Assembly (NCBI GenBank): GCA_030917225.1
Contig: JAUPVD010000021.1
Span: forward strand, 1-7,741
Origin: Pseudomonadota bacterium
Lineage (GTDB): Bacteria > Pseudomonadota > Gammaproteobacteria > Burkholderiales > Rhodocyclaceae
Length of the DNA stretch: 7,741 bases
Reading direction: 5' to 3'
The translations under genes and the position numbers were made by a program. Positions 6,710 to 7,741 of this stretch are shown piece by piece. A model generated the notes under the pieces. The model was not told the origin of the DNA. It was given only the letters and a program-made list of their open reading frames with translations, and searched no databases. Numbering within the stretch: position 1 is the stretch's first letter; the number at the start of each line of letters is the position of its first letter.

Positions 6710-7288
6710 ATGCCATTTAACCTGCCCATCTTCCTCACCTGGCTGCGCATTGTTGCGATCCCGCTGCTGATCGCCGTTTATTACGTTCCCGAAAGCTGGC
6801 TGAGCGGCCACGGCAGGGACTTTCTCGCGACCATGCTGTTCTGCGCCGCCGCAGCGACTGACTGGCTGGACGGCTATCTGGCACGCAAACTGGACCAGAC
6901 CTCTGCCTTTGGCGCCTTTCTCGACCCGGTGGCCGACAAATTGATGGTAGCCGCCGCGCTGATCATGCTGGTGCAACTCGGTCGAACCGATGCCATCATC
7001 GCCAGCATCATCATCGGTCGCGAGATCACCATCTCCGCGTTGCGTGAGTGGATGGCGCAGATCGGCGCCCACAAGAGCGTTGCCGTGTCGATGGTCGGAA
7101 AGGTCAAGACGATGGCGCAGATGGCGGCTATCCCGTTGCTGCTTTACATGCAGCCCGTCGCCGGGATCGATGCGCTGGCCGCCGGCACCTGGCTCATCTA
7201 TATCGCTGCAGTGCTGACACTGTGGTCAATGGGCTACTACATGCGCATGGCGTGGCCGGAAATCGTGCGCCAGGATCGCAAGCGCTGA
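6710..7288 (+). CDS. pgsA: CDP-diacylglycerol-glycerol-3-phosphate 3-phosphatidyltransferase PgsA
   Basis: 192 residues, close to the E. coli protein (182). It makes phosphatidylglycerophosphate from CDP-diacylglycerol and glycerol 3-phosphate in the inner membrane, the committed step to phosphatidylglycerol and cardiolipin. The start MPFNLPIFLTWLRI is typical. The CDP-alcohol phosphotransferase motif is complete: Asp51, Asp54, Gly55, Ala58, Arg59, Gly68, Asp72 and Asp76 in DWLDGYLAR...GAFLDPVADK. Hydrophobic segments at about 7-27, 38-50, 78-93, 130-148 and 157-178 fit the multi-pass topology. It follows uvrC by 9 nt with no obvious ribosome site, suggesting translational coupling. The tRNA operon promoter begins 20 bp after its stop. 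Order uvrC-pgsA-tRNA-Gly-tRNA-Cys is the same as in E. coli. Confidence 0.96.
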   Translation: MPFNLPIFLTWLRIVAIPLLIAVYYVPESWLSGHGRDFLATMLFCAAAATDWLDGYLARKLDQTSAFGAFLDPVADKLMVAAALIMLVQLGRTDAIIASIIIGREITISALREWMAQIGAHKSVAVSMVGKVKTMAQMAAIPLLLYMQPVAGIDALAAGTWLIYIAAVLTLWSMGYYMRMAWPEIVRQDRKR

Positions 7289-7307
7289 GCAAAATTTGGC
7301 TTGACGC

Positions 7308-7335
7308 TTGACACCCCGATTTCAGCCCTTATAAT
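7308..7335 (+). promoter_or_regulatory. Sigma70 promoter of the tRNA-Gly/tRNA-Cys operon
   Basis: A perfect -35 box TTGACA (7308-7313) and a perfect -10 box TATAAT (7330-7335) are separated by 16 bp. The expected start is near 7342, about ten bases before the tRNA-Gly 5' end. The bases after the -10 box (GCCGAC) are G+C-rich, like the discriminators of stringently controlled stable-RNA promoters. A second TTGAC lies at 7301-7305 but is too far from the -10 to be used with it. Confidence 0.9.
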
Positions 7336-7351
7336 GCCGACTCTCTCCCGA

Positions 7352-7427
7352 GCGGGAGTAGCTCAGTTGGTAGAGCGATACCTTGCCAAGGTATAGGTCG
7401 AGAGTTCGAGACTCTTCTCCCGCTCCA
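7352..7427 (+). tRNA. tRNA-Gly (anticodon GCC)
   Basis: 76 nt including the encoded CCA (7425-7427). The acceptor stem GCGGGAG (7352-7358) pairs with CTCCCGC (7417-7423), and the discriminator base is T7424. The D-arm contains AGCTCAGTTGGTAGAGC. The anticodon stem ATACC/GGTAT (7378-7382, 7390-7394) encloses TTGCCAA, giving anticodon GCC at 7385-7387, which reads GGC and GGT. The T-arm GAGAGTTCGAGACTCTT carries the usual TTCGA. All stems pair well. It corresponds to glyW of E. coli by position after pgsA. Confidence 0.97.
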
Positions 7428-7436
7428 AGATTTTTT

Positions 7437-7457
7437 GAAAAGCATTCCGTGCTTTTC
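7437..7457 (+). other. Hairpin in the spacer between the two tRNAs
   Basis: GAAAAGCA (7437-7444) pairs perfectly with TGCTTTTC (7450-7457) around a five-base loop. It is not followed by a T-run on either strand, so it is not a standard terminator; six T's precede it at 7431-7436, right after tRNA-Gly. A second weaker hairpin follows, TACCT (7472-7476) with AGGTA (7483-7487). They may help RNase processing of the tRNA precursor; this is inference. Confidence 0.45.
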
Positions 7458-7492
7458 TGTAGCAAAGGCAGTACCTATCGTGAGGTAGGCGC

Positions 7493-7566
7493 GGCGCGAT
7501 AGCAAAGCGGTTATGCACCGGATTGCAAATCCGTGTAGGTCGGTTCGACTCCGGCTCGCGCCTCCA
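7493..7566 (+). tRNA. tRNA-Cys (anticodon GCA)
   Basis: 74 nt including the encoded CCA (7564-7566). The acceptor stem GGCGCGA (7493-7499) pairs with TCGCGCC (7556-7562), and the discriminator is T7563, the base expected for Cys identity. The D-arm GCAAAGCGGTTATGC and the loop TTGCAAA with anticodon GCA at 7525-7527 match E. coli cysT closely. The T-stem GTCGG/CCGGC has one G-T wobble. The outermost anticodon-stem pair is C7518 against T7534 (C27-U43), a mismatch, where E. coli has a G-U wobble. The gene is 65 nt after tRNA-Gly and probably on the same transcript. Confidence 0.96.
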
Positions 7567-7591
7567 GCCGTAAAGCATTGCAGCACAATAG

Positions 7592-7618
7592 AAAGCTCCT
7601 GATCAGGAGCTTTTTTTT
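7592..7618 (+). terminator. Intrinsic terminator of the tRNA operon
   Basis: AAAGCTCCT (7592-7600) pairs perfectly with AGGAGCTTT (7605-7613) around GATC, and eight T's run from 7611 to 7618. This is a textbook rho-independent terminator 25 nt after tRNA-Cys. The preceding A's also give a partial T-run for the opposite strand, so it may act weakly in both directions. Confidence 0.93.
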
Positions 7619-7630
7619 CGCCCGTAAAAA

Positions 7631-7654
7631 TTAACAATGATGTCCATTGGTTAA
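7631..7654. repeat. AT-rich imperfect inverted repeat after the tRNA operon
   Basis: TTAACAATG (7631-7639) pairs with CATT plus GTTAA (7645-7648, 7650-7654), with one unpaired G at 7649 and a five-base centre. It is not followed by T's. It lies in a short AT-rich stretch (about 7625-7660) that contrasts with the genome. It could be an operator, a recombination end or chance. Confidence 0.35.
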
Positions 7655-7663
7655 TCAAATCAC

Positions 7664-7683
7664 GGGTTGAATGGGGGTTGAAT
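7664..7683 (+). repeat. Direct repeat GGGTTGAAT, period 11
   Basis: GGGTTGAAT occurs at 7664-7672 and again at 7675-7683, separated by GG. The 11-bp period is about one helical turn, which would put both copies on the same face of the DNA. It ends 7 bp before a possible ATG. With only two copies no function can be assigned. Confidence 0.4.
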
Positions 7684-7690
7684 CGGGGCT

Positions 7691-7741
7691 ATGACCAAGC
7701 CGAGTGTGGTGAGCTGTAAAGCGTTCCGAAGCCTGAGTGAG
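7691..7741 (+). CDS. Possible 5' end of an unidentified gene running off the window
   Basis: From the ATG at 7691 the frame stays open for 17 codons to the window edge, giving MTKPSVVSCKAFRSLSE. Before it is CGGGGCT, a poor ribosome site. I do not recognise the sequence, and 17 codons are too few to exclude chance. Its position just after the tRNA terminator would suit either an ordinary next gene or the first gene of an inserted element. Confidence 0.25.
   Translation, partial: MTKPSVVSCKAFRSLSE

Noticed and set aside
7459..7492. Degenerate tRNA-Cys copy before the real tRNA-Cys (shared TAGCAAAG)
   Set aside because: Only 8 bases match, with no acceptor, anticodon or T-arm; more likely coincidence.
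1..7741. CRISPR arrays, insertion sequences, toxin-antitoxin or phage-defence genes
   Set aside because: No spaced repeat series, transposase, terminal inverted repeats or small toxin-like gene pairs were found; almost all bases are covered by housekeeping genes.

Overview
The window looks like a betaproteobacterial chromosome segment, most likely from the Rhodocyclales (Dechloromonas/Azonexus-like). The G+C content is high, roughly 60% by eye. The gene order recO-pdxJ-acpS-nagZ, an EarP/EF-P pair with Arg at the EF-P tip, and uvrC-pgsA followed by tRNA-Gly and tRNA-Cys all fit this. The taxon is an inference from gene content and protein style, not from a database match. Nearly everything is core housekeeping; I found no CRISPR array, transposon or clear defence system.

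Left part (1-2421, + strand): a tightly packed operon. It holds the 3' end of recO (recombinational repair), pdxJ (pyridoxine 5'-phosphate synthase), acpS (holo-ACP synthase) and nagZ (beta-N-acetylhexosaminidase of cell-wall recycling). The recO/pdxJ and acpS/nagZ junctions are ATGA stop/start overlaps and pdxJ/acpS are 7 nt apart, so the genes are probably translationally coupled. An unusually AT-rich 80-bp patch lies inside nagZ.

Middle part (2405-4755, - strand): read in its own direction, the order is earP (EF-P arginine rhamnosyltransferase), efp (elongation factor P), an intrinsic terminator, then a 178-aa conserved-looking protein of unknown function. EarP attaches rhamnose to Arg32 of EF-P, which lets EF-P rescue ribosomes stalled on polyproline; both the enzyme's active-site Asp residues and the target Arg are visible. 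The unknown gene overlaps the end of nagZ tail-to-tail by 17 bp and has a strong ribosome binding site immediately after the efp terminator.

Right part (4756-7741, + strand): uvrC (nucleotide excision repair endonuclease) diverges from earP across a 91-bp gap containing a small inverted repeat. It is followed by pgsA (phosphatidylglycerophosphate synthase). A near-consensus sigma70 promoter then drives tRNA-Gly(GCC) and tRNA-Cys(GCA), closed by a strong terminator. This is the uvrC-pgsA-glyW-cysT order known from Escherichia coli, without the tRNA-Leu that follows there. The last 120 bp hold an AT-rich inverted repeat, a 9-bp direct repeat with 11-bp period, and a possible start of a new reading frame that runs off the window.

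The points most worth a second look are the terminator placed between efp and the unknown gene, the AT-rich patch in nagZ, the boundary after the tRNA operon, and a mismatch in the tRNA-Cys anticodon stem. None of these proves a new system.
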